This document shows, in pieces, positions 5,493 through 11,793 of a DNA stretch of 11,793 bases. How positions within the stretch are numbered: the stretch's first letter is position 1; each line of letters opens with the position of its first letter. Made by a program: the position numbers and the translations under genes. The notes beneath the pieces were generated by a model, which ran no database searches, had not been told where the DNA came from, and was given only the letters and a program-made list of their open reading frames with translations. The DNA lies in NCBI GenBank assembly GCA_019237515.1, contig JAFAGX010000282.1:1-11793 (forward strand), read 5' to 3'. Source of the DNA: Acidobacteriaceae bacterium (GTDB lineage: Bacteria > Acidobacteriota > Terriglobia > Terriglobales > SbA1).

Positions 5493-6635
5493 TTAGCGTT
5501 GATTCACTGCAACGTAATGCTGCGGGTAGGCAGGACCAATGTAGTCGGCACGGGGCCGGATCAGCCGATTATCATCCAGTTGTTCAATGACATGGGCTGT
5601 CCATCCGCTAATGCGCGAGACTGCGAATACTGGCGTGAACAAGTCAACATCAATGCCCAAGGCGTGATAAGTCGACGCGGAGTAAAAATCGACATTGGCA
5701 TTTAATCGCTTGTCCGCTTTCACGAATCTCTCGATCGCATCCGAGTATTCAAACCACTTCGGCTGCCCGCTCGACGTGCCCAACTCTTTGGACATTTGTC
5801 GCAGATGCGTCGCCCGCGGATCCTCGGTGTGGTAAACGCGATGACCAAAACCAGGAATTTTCTTCTTCTGCGCCAGCATGCCTTGGATGTATTGCACGGG
5901 ATCCGCTCCCGAGCTGTCAATCGCCTGGAGGATATGGAACACAGCCTCGTTTGCGCCTCCGTGCAAGGGCCCCTTCAAGCAGCCAATCGCCGAAGTGATC
6001 GCCGAATGCATGTCCGAAAGCGTCGCTGCTGTTACTCGCGCCGCAAACGTGGATGCGTTCAGTTCGTGGTCAGCGTGCAGAATCAGCGCAATGTCCAGCG
6101 CTCGTTCCGCCGTCTTGGACGGGTACTCGCCATTGAGCATCAGCAGAAAATTCGCGGCATGCGAAAGCGAGCGGTCCGGCTCGACAACAGCCTTTCCCTT
6201 ACGGATGCGGTCGTAAGCCGCAACAATCATCGGGATCTGCGCCGTCAGTCGAATTGCCTTGTGGATATTGGCTTCCCGGTCATTGCTCTTTTCTTCGGGA
6301 TCGAAGAAGGAGAGGGTTGAGACCATAGTCCGCAGCACATCCATCGGCAGGGCATGCTTGGGAACAAGGTGCATGCGATGGAAAATCGAGGCATCCAGTT
6401 TGCGCTCTTCCGCCAGCCGATCGCGCAGTTCACGCAATTCCTCGCGGGTCGGCAAACGACCAAACCACAACAAGTAGCAGGTTTCTTCAAAACTGGAGTG
6501 GTCGGCTAATTCGTGAATATCAATTCCACGATATGCCAACACACCCTGATCCCCATCGATGTAGCAGATGCTCGACGTGGTGGCCACCACTCCTTCGAGA
6601 CCCTTCGAAGGATGCGTTGTGGTCAAACTGGACAT
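5493..6635 (-). CDS. gltA: Citrate synthase (short bacterial type; 2-methylcitrate synthase possible)
   Basis: This cytosolic TCA-cycle enzyme condenses acetyl-CoA with oxaloacetate. At 380 residues it is the short, Gram-positive/archaeal-like dimer type rather than the longer E. coli hexamer. The N-terminus has the S-S-I-C-Y-I-D-G-D-Q-G-V-L-A-Y-R-G-I-D-I segment (21-40). The catalytic residues are all present: His225 in G-P-L-H-G-G-A-N-E, His265 in G-F-G-H-R-V-Y and Asp316 in V-D-F-Y-S-A. The supporting D-H-E-L-N-A-S-T-F segment is at 189-197. A GAGG Shine-Dalgarno 5 nt before the ATG and a TTGGAA/TATAAA promoter upstream support the start. PrpC 2-methylcitrate synthases share all these motifs and cannot be excluded; no prpB or prpD lies in the window, which favours citrate synthase. 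No clear terminator follows the stop, only a T-rich run about 25 nt downstream on the minus strand. Confidence 0.95.
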   Translation of the reverse strand: MSSLTTTHPSKGLEGVVATTSSICYIDGDQGVLAYRGIDIHELADHSSFEETCYLLWFGRLPTREELRELRDRLAEERKLDASIFHRMHLVPKHALPMDVLRTMVSTLSFFDPEEKSNDREANIHKAIRLTAQIPMIVAAYDRIRKGKAVVEPDRSLSHAANFLLMLNGEYPSKTAERALDIALILHADHELNASTFAARVTAATLSDMHSAITSAIGCLKGPLHGGANEAVFHILQAIDSSGADPVQYIQGMLAQKKKIPGFGHRVYHTEDPRATHLRQMSKELGTSSGQPKWFEYSDAIERFVKADKRLNANVDFYSASTYHALGIDVDLFTPVFAVSRISGWTAHVIEQLDDNRLIRPRADYIGPAYPQHYVAVNQR

Positions 6636-6961
6636 GGAAACCTCACATCAGAGTTTGAGATTTCGTCGGCTGCACGAAGGGCTTGACGTGCGTGGCCCAA
6701 CTAACTTTTATACGCCAAACGGCTTTAACTTTCCAATTCTGCCCCGGCCGGCAGCGGTGCAGTTGATTGTGATTGCGTGCAAGCCTCCTTGTGCCGCGAA
6801 AGATTTGAGCGTCGTGCTTTCTGCGGCACTTTACAAACTTTGACGGCAATTTTGCCCAGCAAGGCAAGCTAGCTGCTTCGTTCTCACTAGTCCACCCGAA
6901 GGTACATGGTTCGGAGGCGGATGCGTACTCACCGTCATTCCGCAGGTAGAATCGAGGGGTT
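6636..6961. other. Divergent intergenic region between citrate synthase and secretin genes
   Basis: This 326-bp gap has no convincing small gene. It holds the citrate synthase promoter (6707-6736, minus). A possible opposing plus-strand promoter overlaps it: TTGACG at 6683-6688 and TTTTAT at 6706-6711, 17-bp spacing. A 5-bp hairpin (6672-6676 with 6687-6691) would fall in the citrate synthase leader. A small inverted repeat GGCAA-TT-TTGCC lies at 6845-6856. The minus-strand frame at 6643-6867 and the plus-strand frame at 6568-6843 look like non-coding frames. The secretin ribosome binding site GAGG (6954-6957) closes the region. Confidence 0.5.
6707..6736 (-). promoter_or_regulatory. Candidate sigma-70-type promoter of citrate synthase
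   Basis: On the minus strand TTGGAA (6731-6736) and TATAAA (6707-6712) are 18 bp apart. The hexamers match 4/6 and 5/6 of consensus. Transcription would begin near 6700, giving a leader of about 65 nt before the ATG at 6635. Confidence 0.5.
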
Positions 6962-8803
6962 ATGCGTCAGAGCTGGGTGCCGGTGATCGGTGCAACTGCA
7001 ATCTTCACCTTGTCCCTTTTTGCGGCTGATCAGCAGCACACCGTCCTGAGCGTGCCTTGCACGCAAACCTCTCCCGCCGGTTCCCCTTGCAATCCTTCCA
7101 AGGAGGACTTGAAGAAAGCGGCCACCGCTTTTTCCAGGGCTTTGAAACTGGAAAAGCAAAAGCGCCTCGATGAAGCATACGAGCAGTTCGATGCCGCAGC
7201 CCGCTTGGTCCCCCGGGACTTGAATTACCTGACCGCCTTGGCCGTGACACGCGAGGAACTCGTCTCGGTGCACCTGAAGAAGGGGAGTGACGACCTCACA
7301 GCCGATCGGCAGATAGAGGCCCAGGCAGAGTTTCGGAGTGCGCTAGCTCTTGACCCTGATAATGCATTCGCACAACAGCGCCTTCAGGAATCTCTCAACC
7401 ATTCGCGCCCCGATAGCTCTGCCGCGGCACGGCTGATCGAACAATCTCCGGAAATACACGTCCTTCCCAACACAGAACACCAGACGTTCCATTTTCGCGG
7501 AGACTCCCAACAACTGCTCACAACCGTTGCTCGGGCATTCGGCATTACCGCGGAATTGGACGACTCGGTTCCCTCCAAACATGTGCAATTCAATCTGGAT
7601 GATGCCGACTTCAACACCGCCATGCAAGCTGCAGGCGAGGTGACTGGCACATTCTGGACACCGCTCTCCGAGAAACAGGTTCTGATCGCTAAGGACTCGC
7701 AGGCAAATCGCCGATTGTTCGAACGCATGGCAATGCGCACGTTTGAGCTGAGCGCCGCGAACACGCCGCAAGAGATGCAGGAAATTGTCAACCTGCTGCG
7801 TACAATTTTTGAGATCCGCTATGTCCAGCAGCGAGCCCCCGGAACAATCATCGTGAGAGCCCCAACGAACACATTAGACGCAGCGACCGGTCTTCTGGAG
7901 GGCCTGGGCAGATCCCGCCCGCAAGTCATGCTAGACATTCAGGTGTTCGAAGTTGATCATCAGCTGACCCGGAATATGGGAGTTCACATACCCGACACCT
8001 TTCACCTCTTCAACATCCCGGCCGCTGCCTTGCTTGCCTTGGGCGGACAGAGCCTGCAAAGCCTCATCAATCAGCTGATCGCCAGCGGCGGCATCAATCA
8101 AGCAAACTCAACCGCAATTTCTGGTTTGCTGTCTCAACTACAGAACCAGCAGAACTCCATCTTTAGCCAGCCACTCGCGACATTCGGCGGAGGTTTGACC
8201 TTCTTTGGTATCAGCCTCGATCAGCTCTCCGCTCAACTTTCTCTCAACGAGAGCCTTGTCAGATTGTTAGATCATGCAACCCTCCGTGCCAGCCAAGGAC
8301 AAGACAGCACCTTCCGTCTCGGACAGCGATTCCCGATTATCAACGCCAGCTTCGCGCCGATTTTCAATACGCCGGCGATCGCTCAGGTCCTGCAGAATGG
8401 CTCGTTTCGGGCACCCATTCCCTCATTCTCTTACGAGGACCTGGGGTTGGATATTAAGGCCAAACCCGTGATCTCAAACTCGGGCGTGGACCTTCAACTC
8501 GAAATGCAGCTTCGTAACCTGGCGGGACAGAGCTTGAATGGAGTTCCGGTCATTGCCAACCGTCAGTACAAAGGCAGCATCAGCCTGCTGAATGGTGAGC
8601 CCGCAGTCGTTGCATCCTCACTTACTATCAGTGAGCAACTGAGTATGACCGGAGTTCCGGGGCTGGGCTTAATTCCGGGGTTGAACAAAATTGCAACCAC
8701 TAACTCGAAAACTCAGGAACAAGACGAACTTCTTGTAGTGATCACGCCCCACATTGTCGCTCTCCAACCGCCGCGCAATGCAGAAATCTGGCTGTCCCGG
8801 TAG
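6962..8803 (+). CDS. Secretin-like outer-membrane protein with N-terminal TPRs (type II/III secretion or type IV pilus secretin family)
   Basis: This is a 613-residue exported protein. An N-terminal signal peptide (about 1-21, cleavage near A-A-D) is followed by TPR-like helices (about 46-145: A-F-S-R-A-L-K-L-E..., A-E-F-R-S-A-L-A-L-D-P-D-N-A). A STN/N0-like ring domain follows (about 163-244) and then a secretin N-domain (about 255-318). The secretin barrel runs from about 318 to 600. Its core ends with the family hallmark V-P-G-L-G-L-I-P-G-L (565-574) and E-L-L-V-V-I-T-P-H-I-V (589-599). The barrel contains a long Ala/Gln/Leu/Ser-rich insert (about 350-435). It would form a multimeric outer-membrane channel. 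No ATPase, inner-membrane platform, pseudopilin or pilotin gene is next to it, so it is an orphan here. The Shine-Dalgarno is GAGG(GG) just before the ATG. No clear terminator follows. The partner system cannot be told from the window. Confidence 0.9.
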   Translation: MRQSWVPVIGATAIFTLSLFAADQQHTVLSVPCTQTSPAGSPCNPSKEDLKKAATAFSRALKLEKQKRLDEAYEQFDAAARLVPRDLNYLTALAVTREELVSVHLKKGSDDLTADRQIEAQAEFRSALALDPDNAFAQQRLQESLNHSRPDSSAAARLIEQSPEIHVLPNTEHQTFHFRGDSQQLLTTVARAFGITAELDDSVPSKHVQFNLDDADFNTAMQAAGEVTGTFWTPLSEKQVLIAKDSQANRRLFERMAMRTFELSAANTPQEMQEIVNLLRTIFEIRYVQQRAPGTIIVRAPTNTLDAATGLLEGLGRSRPQVMLDIQVFEVDHQLTRNMGVHIPDTFHLFNIPAAALLALGGQSLQSLINQLIASGGINQANSTAISGLLSQLQNQQNSIFSQPLATFGGGLTFFGISLDQLSAQLSLNESLVRLLDHATLRASQGQDSTFRLGQRFPIINASFAPIFNTPAIAQVLQNGSFRAPIPSFSYEDLGLDIKAKPVISNSGVDLQLEMQLRNLAGQSLNGVPVIANRQYKGSISLLNGEPAVVASSLTISEQLSMTGVPGLGLIPGLNKIATTNSKTQEQDELLVVITPHIVALQPPRNAEIWLSR

Positions 8804-8869
8804 TTTTCGTGACTGCCTCGTTGTATCATACTTCTCTCCCCTGATCGCCAAGCACCCGAGGCCCGCGCC

Positions 8870-9193
8870 ATGGCTGTCGTGGTTACAACCATAATCGCAT
8901 TTGTCTCATCCGACATTTGGCTTATGCACAGCTTGGAAGCGCGCCTGCTCTTGGATCTGCACGGTTCTTTCTTCGAAGAAGGAAATTTATTCAATATTCT
9001 GATCGCGCTGGTATTCGGCTTTTCCAGCCTGAATATTCTGGCCTTGGCCGCGAGAGGTGTTGATCACCGTCCCTCCAGCCTGAAACCAGGCGAAGTTCTG
9101 GCCCTGACCGCCATGGTTCTGTCCATATGTTTTCTGGGCATGGAATTGCTTCACTTGTTCCATGTCTTCCCAATTCACCTGGGCGGCTATTAA
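8870..9193 (+). CDS. Small three-helix membrane protein of unknown function (107 aa)
   Basis: I do not recognise the family. Hydrophobic stretches lie at about residues 1-20 (V-V-V-T-T-I-I-A-F-V), 40-61 (F-N-I-L-I-A-L-V-F-G-F-S-S-L-N-I-L-A-L-A-A) and 76-96 (V-L-A-L-T-A-M-V-L-S-I-C-F-L-G-M-E-L-L). They are separated by a polar loop with acidic residues (about 23-37) and a basic one (62-74). An inner-membrane protein with three helices is predicted. GAGG lies 8 nt before the ATG at 8870; a TATCAT -10-like box is at 8824-8829. The gene follows the secretin by 66 bp on the same strand, so co-transcription is possible and a link to the secretin is a guess. Its stop codon overlaps that of homoserine kinase (shared TTAA, 9190-9193). 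Confidence 0.75.
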   Translation: MAVVVTTIIAFVSSDIWLMHSLEARLLLDLHGSFFEEGNLFNILIALVFGFSSLNILALAARGVDHRPSSLKPGEVLALTAMVLSICFLGMELLHLFHVFPIHLGGY

Positions 9194-10116
9194 GAGCGTA
9201 CGCCATCGTTGCTGATTGCGGTGGGAATCAGTTCTGCATGCAGACCATGGTTTTTCAGATATTCCTTTACAAACTTCTTCACCTTCTTCGCGCTTTCTTT
9301 GGGATCAAGGAATACCAACACCGACGGTCCAGCGCCGCTTAGCACGACCCCTAAAATTCCGTTGGTCCCTCGTAACGGCTGCAGTGCCGGTAATAACGGG
9401 CACAATTCTGAACGATACGGTTCATGTATGCGATCGCCGAGTGCTGCGGATAGCAAGTCATGCCGCCCCTGAGCGAATGCGGCGACCAGCAACATCGAAT
9501 TTTGAATATTATTTACGACGTCGTTTCGCGAATACTGCGTTGGTAATACACGTCGTGCCTCTTCGGTGGGCAGCGCCTCTCCCGGAACCACCAGCAACAA
9601 GGGCCAGCGCCCTTTCGGCCGAATGCGCGCGATCCGCGCTTCTCGGTGCCCCGACATACGCGCTATCGCCAAGCCGCCCATCCAGCAAGCCGCAGCATTA
9701 TCCGGATGATGTTCCCGCCATGCCGCCTCACCCACGATACGGTCGGTCGCCCAACGCAATCGCCCAAAATGATTGGCTAACGCAATCCCCGCCAGACGCG
9801 CCGCAGCTGATGATCCACAACCTTTCCCGATGGGAATTTCGTTGTCGATTCTCAGGACGAGAGGAATAACGGGCTTCTCTTCATCTTTTAGAACATCCGC
9901 ATAGGTAGTAAGGATCAAATGATTCTTGAGATCGCTACATATTCCTGAGTCGCAGCCGCGAGCACCTATGGAGAATTCCCTGCCAGGGCTGGCCGAGATT
10001 TTGAGAAAAAGGGAAACGGCAAGGGCCGCCGCATCAAAGGCTGGTCCAAGGTTGGCGGATGTCGCCGCCAATTCGATCCGAAATTGGTCACTTCCCTTCG
10101 CTCTGCTTGCACCCAT
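9190..10116 (-). CDS. thrB: Homoserine kinase (GHMP kinase family)
   Basis: This cytosolic enzyme phosphorylates the hydroxyl of L-homoserine with ATP, the step before threonine synthase. At 308 residues it is of normal length. The N-terminal motif is A-A-T-S-A-N-L-G-P-A-F-D (17-28). The ATP-binding loop is I-P-I-G-K-G-C-G-S-S-A-A (94-105), the substrate region is H-H-P-D-N-A-A (136-142), and the C-terminal GHMP motif is V-V-L-S-G-A-G-P-S-V-L-V-F (257-269). The usual N-L-G-P-G-F-D has Ala for Gly here. The start at 10116 is set by GGAAGG 4 nt upstream; an upstream in-frame GTG at 10140 has no Shine-Dalgarno. A TGC-TATTCT extended -10 lies about 70 bp upstream. No thrA or thrC is in the window, so the gene stands outside the classical thr operon. 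Another GHMP kinase is possible, but the motifs fit ThrB best. Confidence 0.9.
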   Translation of the reverse strand: MGASRAKGSDQFRIELAATSANLGPAFDAAALAVSLFLKISASPGREFSIGARGCDSGICSDLKNHLILTTYADVLKDEEKPVIPLVLRIDNEIPIGKGCGSSAAARLAGIALANHFGRLRWATDRIVGEAAWREHHPDNAAACWMGGLAIARMSGHREARIARIRPKGRWPLLLVVPGEALPTEEARRVLPTQYSRNDVVNNIQNSMLLVAAFAQGRHDLLSAALGDRIHEPYRSELCPLLPALQPLRGTNGILGVVLSGAGPSVLVFLDPKESAKKVKKFVKEYLKNHGLHAELIPTAISNDGVRS

Positions 10117-10120
10117 TGAG

Positions 10121-10126
10121 CCTTCC
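10121..10126 (-). promoter_or_regulatory. Ribosome binding site GGAAGG deciding the thrB start
   Basis: On the minus strand GGAAGG is followed by CTCA and the ATG at 10116. The alternative GTG at 10140 lacks any purine-rich site. Confidence 0.5.
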
Positions 10127-10187
10127 GTCGATTTCGCCACTGCCGGCGCACAAAACTGGAGCCCGGCCGCGCCTGTTACTGGATTTC

Positions 10188-10196
10188 AGAATAGCA
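10188..10196 (-). promoter_or_regulatory. Candidate extended -10 promoter (TGCTATTCT) of homoserine kinase
   Basis: TG-C-TATTCT on the minus strand matches the extended -10 with four of six bases of TATAAT; the -35 is poor. The predicted transcript start is near 10181, about 65 nt before the ATG. Confidence 0.35.
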
Positions 10197-10286
10197 AAAC
10201 GCGACCCGAACTCACCCGACCACAGCCGACATGTGTATCACTGAAATTCGGAGAAAAAAGGTGTTTAAATCAAGCTGCACACAGGC

Positions 10287-10293
10287 AAGGAGG
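10287..10293 (+). promoter_or_regulatory. Very strong ribosome binding site AAGGAGG of the 45-residue protein
   Basis: AAGGAGG lies 4 nt before the ATG at 10298, the best Shine-Dalgarno match in the window. A weak CTGAAA-18 bp-TTAAAT promoter (10241-10270) may lie upstream. Confidence 0.65.
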
Positions 10294-10297
10294 GAAT

Positions 10298-10435
10298 ATG
10301 AGAACCTTGCTGCATTTCAGGACGCATGACGGCGGATATTTCCATACCCATCAGATGACTTCGGTTTTTTCGCTGATTGCGAGCTTCGCCTTGTCGGTGC
10401 TGCTCGTGCTCGTGCTGGTCAGCACGGCGAGATAG
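10298..10435 (+). CDS. Small single-helix membrane protein (45 aa), unknown function
   Basis: I do not recognise it. The 45-residue product opens with a polar, His-rich segment (M-R-T-L-L-H-F-R-T-H-D-G-G-Y-F-H-T-H-Q-M, three of the His at 10, 16 and 18). It is followed by one long hydrophobic helix (about 22-42, rich in Leu/Val/Ser/Ala) and ends T-A-R. The basic, His-rich N-terminus suggests an N-in single-span inner-membrane protein. The optimal Shine-Dalgarno supports translation. The same frame is open upstream to 9926, but that portion is antisense to thrB and is not counted. It stands alone between the divergent thrB and the convergent permease gene. No clear terminator follows, only a CAAAGCTTTG palindrome at 10440-10449. 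Confidence 0.6.
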   Translation: MRTLLHFRTHDGGYFHTHQMTSVFSLIASFALSVLLVLVLVSTAR

Positions 10436-10497
10436 CTGCCAAAGCTTTGAAGGATAGTCTCGCCCGACTCGCCAACAAACGGACCAGTGGACCGAAG

Positions 10498-11793
10498 TCA
10501 GCTTACGCGCAGAGTTTCCATCGGGTCCAGCTTTGTCGTCCGGCGAGCTGGCACATAGCTGGCCAGCAACACGATGACGAGAAAAATTAATGGTGTGAGA
10601 GCAAAAGTCGTGAGATCGCGAGCGCCGACGTGATACAACATGCTCGTCATCAGATTCGTCAGCAGTAAAGCCACGATTAACCCAATCGCAACCCCCGCAA
10701 AAGCTAGCAGCAATCCCTGTTTCAAGACCAGCAGGAGGACGTCCTCACGTTGCGCTCCGAGTGCCAGGCGAATTCCTAATTCGTGCCGCCTCTGAGTCAC
10801 CGAATACGCCAGCACCCCGTAAATTCCGATTACCGCAAGCACCAGTGCCGTCGCCGAAAAAGCCCCCAGCAGAACGGTGATAAAACGCGCCTGCGCGCGA
10901 GACTCATCGACAAGTTCGTCAGCAGTTTGAATTTTTGTGACTGGCTGATCCGGATCAACAGCAGAAATCTGCCCGCGAACCGCCGACGCCATGCTCAAAG
11001 GAGGAATCTGCGTTCGAACCAGAAGATTCATTCTCCCCCAGGACAACTGTGGGAACGGCAGATAAATTTGCGCTTGCGGGTCCTGCGCCAGTCCGCGGTT
11101 TTTAACATCCGCCGCGACGCCTACCACCTCGGCCGGATCGGGCCCGCGGCCTACTATCACGTGTTTGCCGATTGGGTTCTGGCTCGACCAAAAACTGTGC
11201 GCGAAGGTTTCGTTTACAACGATGACCTTCGGCGCTTGCGCATTGTCGGCATCACTGAAACTTCGGCCAGCACGTATTGGCACGCGCAATGTTTGAAACC
11301 ATTGCGGGCTGATCGCCTCAATGTCAATAAATGGCCGTTGGGCAAGAGGGACGTCGGGCTGACCTTCCGGCAAAACAGGAGTAAATCTAACCGAACTGAG
11401 TGGCAGCGCGGCAGAAGTCGCGGCGCTCTGCACGCCCGGCAGTGCTGACACCCGCCGCAGGACTTCATCGAAGAAAGCAATCTGCTGCTCGGGTTTGGCG
11501 TACTTGATCGTCGGAAGCGAAACATTCATCGTGAGCACGCTGTGAGCGTCCATTCCCGGGTCGGTGTGGAGCAGGCGTCCGAAGCTGCGCAGTAGCAGTC
11601 CAGCCCCGATCAGCAAAAGAAGCGACAGCGCAACTTGACCGATCACGAGCAAACTCTTCAACCGGATGCGTGCGTGGCCGGCGGTAGCCCCACGCCCCTC
11701 TTCGCGCAAGGCAGAGTCAACTTCGAGTGCTGAAAGTTGCAGGGCTGGGATGGTTCCAAAAATGATTCCCGTCAGCAGAGATGTGAGCAACGC
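10498..11793 (-). CDS. FtsX/MacB-like ABC transporter permease, C-terminal part (ADOP type)
   Basis: The frame is still open at the right edge, so the N-terminus is missing; about 431 residues are visible. Counting from the Met encoded at 11788-11790, hydrophobic segments lie at about 1-18 (tail of a helix), 46-68, 304-330, 352-380 and 393-413. Between the second and third is a large extracytoplasmic domain of the MacB periplasmic-core type (about 71-300: P-G-V-Q-S-A-A, G-R-S-F-S-D-A-D, V-V-G-V-A-A-D-V-K). The FtsX-family motif R-R-H-E-L-G-I-R-L-A-L-G-A (334-346) follows the third helix. The end P-A-R-R-T-T-K-L-D-P-M-E-T-L-R is typical of these permeases. The layout, with an internal helix followed by a second permease half, fits the duplicated orphan permeases common in Acidobacteria (known family; assignment inferred). 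No ATPase gene is visible; it may lie outside. Substrate unknown. Confidence 0.9.
   Translation of the reverse strand, partial: ALLTSLLTGIIFGTIPALQLSALEVDSALREEGRGATAGHARIRLKSLLVIGQVALSLLLLIGAGLLLRSFGRLLHTDPGMDAHSVLTMNVSLPTIKYAKPEQQIAFFDEVLRRVSALPGVQSAATSAALPLSSVRFTPVLPEGQPDVPLAQRPFIDIEAISPQWFQTLRVPIRAGRSFSDADNAQAPKVIVVNETFAHSFWSSQNPIGKHVIVGRGPDPAEVVGVAADVKNRGLAQDPQAQIYLPFPQLSWGRMNLLVRTQIPPLSMASAVRGQISAVDPDQPVTKIQTADELVDESRAQARFITVLLGAFSATALVLAVIGIYGVLAYSVTQRRHELGIRLALGAQREDVLLLVLKQGLLLAFAGVAIGLIVALLLTNLMTSMLYHVGARDLTTFALTPLIFLVIVLLASYVPARRTTKLDPMETLRVS

Noticed and set aside
5796..6320. Long plus-strand frames inside citrate synthase
   Set aside because: The minus-strand gene has all catalytic motifs; the plus-strand frames are Arg/Ser-rich shadows without start signals.
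7343..7791. Minus-strand frames of 135-142 residues inside the secretin gene
   Set aside because: They are Cys/Arg-rich shadows over the STN and TPR part of a clear secretin, with no start signals.
9926..10435. A 169-residue plus-strand frame ending in the small membrane protein
   Set aside because: The upstream part is antisense to homoserine kinase and its promoter region; the strong ribosome binding site is at the internal ATG 10298.
1..11793. CRISPR array, phage, transposase, toxin-antitoxin or defence system
   Set aside because: No regular direct-repeat/spacer pattern, integrase, transposase, nuclease pair or terminal inverted repeats were seen; all long frames are explained by ordinary genes.

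Overview
The window looks like chromosomal DNA from an Acidobacteriota-type soil bacterium (inference). The clearest clue is a minus-strand FtsX/MacB-like permease of the 'acidobacterial duplicated orphan permease' kind at the right edge. An orphan TPR-secretin, a LysM lytic transglycosylase with a tetratricopeptide-like N-terminal segment, moderate GC content and short single-gene transcription units fit this. No phage, insertion sequence, CRISPR array, rRNA, tRNA or toxin-antitoxin signature was seen. This reads as an ordinary housekeeping/envelope neighbourhood, and I found no convincing new multi-gene system.

Layout, left to right. (1) 1-712: the 3' end of a VOC-family (glyoxalase-fold) gene and a 72-residue conserved-looking protein, both on +, closed by a strong hairpin terminator. 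(2) 713-3239, minus strand: a 645-residue lipoprotein lytic transglycosylase (MltD-like, three LysM repeats). Downstream of it is a separately promoted 127-residue protein with an acidic N-terminal half and a histone-H1-like Lys/Ala/Pro tail. (3) 3478-4736, plus strand: a small metallothionein with its own terminator, then a zinc-independent quinone oxidoreductase. (4) 4719-6635, minus strand: a NimA-like flavin-binding protein that overlaps the oxidoreductase tail to tail by 18 bp, and a short-type citrate synthase. (5) 6636-6961: a 326-bp divergent control region. (6) 6962-9193, plus strand: an orphan secretin with TPRs, then a 107-residue three-helix membrane protein. (7) 9190-10116, minus strand: homoserine kinase, whose stop codon shares a TTAA with the stop of the membrane protein. 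(8) 10298-10435, plus strand: a 45-residue single-helix membrane protein with a very strong ribosome binding site. (9) 10498 to the right edge, minus strand: the C-terminal part of the permease.

The genes alternate in convergent and divergent blocks, so most are probably transcribed alone or in pairs. There are links of theme but no obvious pathway. Cell-wall and envelope functions are the transglycosylase, secretin, permease and small membrane proteins. Central metabolism is represented by citrate synthase and homoserine kinase. Redox, metal or toxicant handling is represented by the metallothionein, the quinone oxidoreductase, the NimA-like protein and the VOC protein. The most unusual items are the charge-bipolar histone-like protein, the metallothionein with a His in a usual Cys position, and the small membrane proteins.
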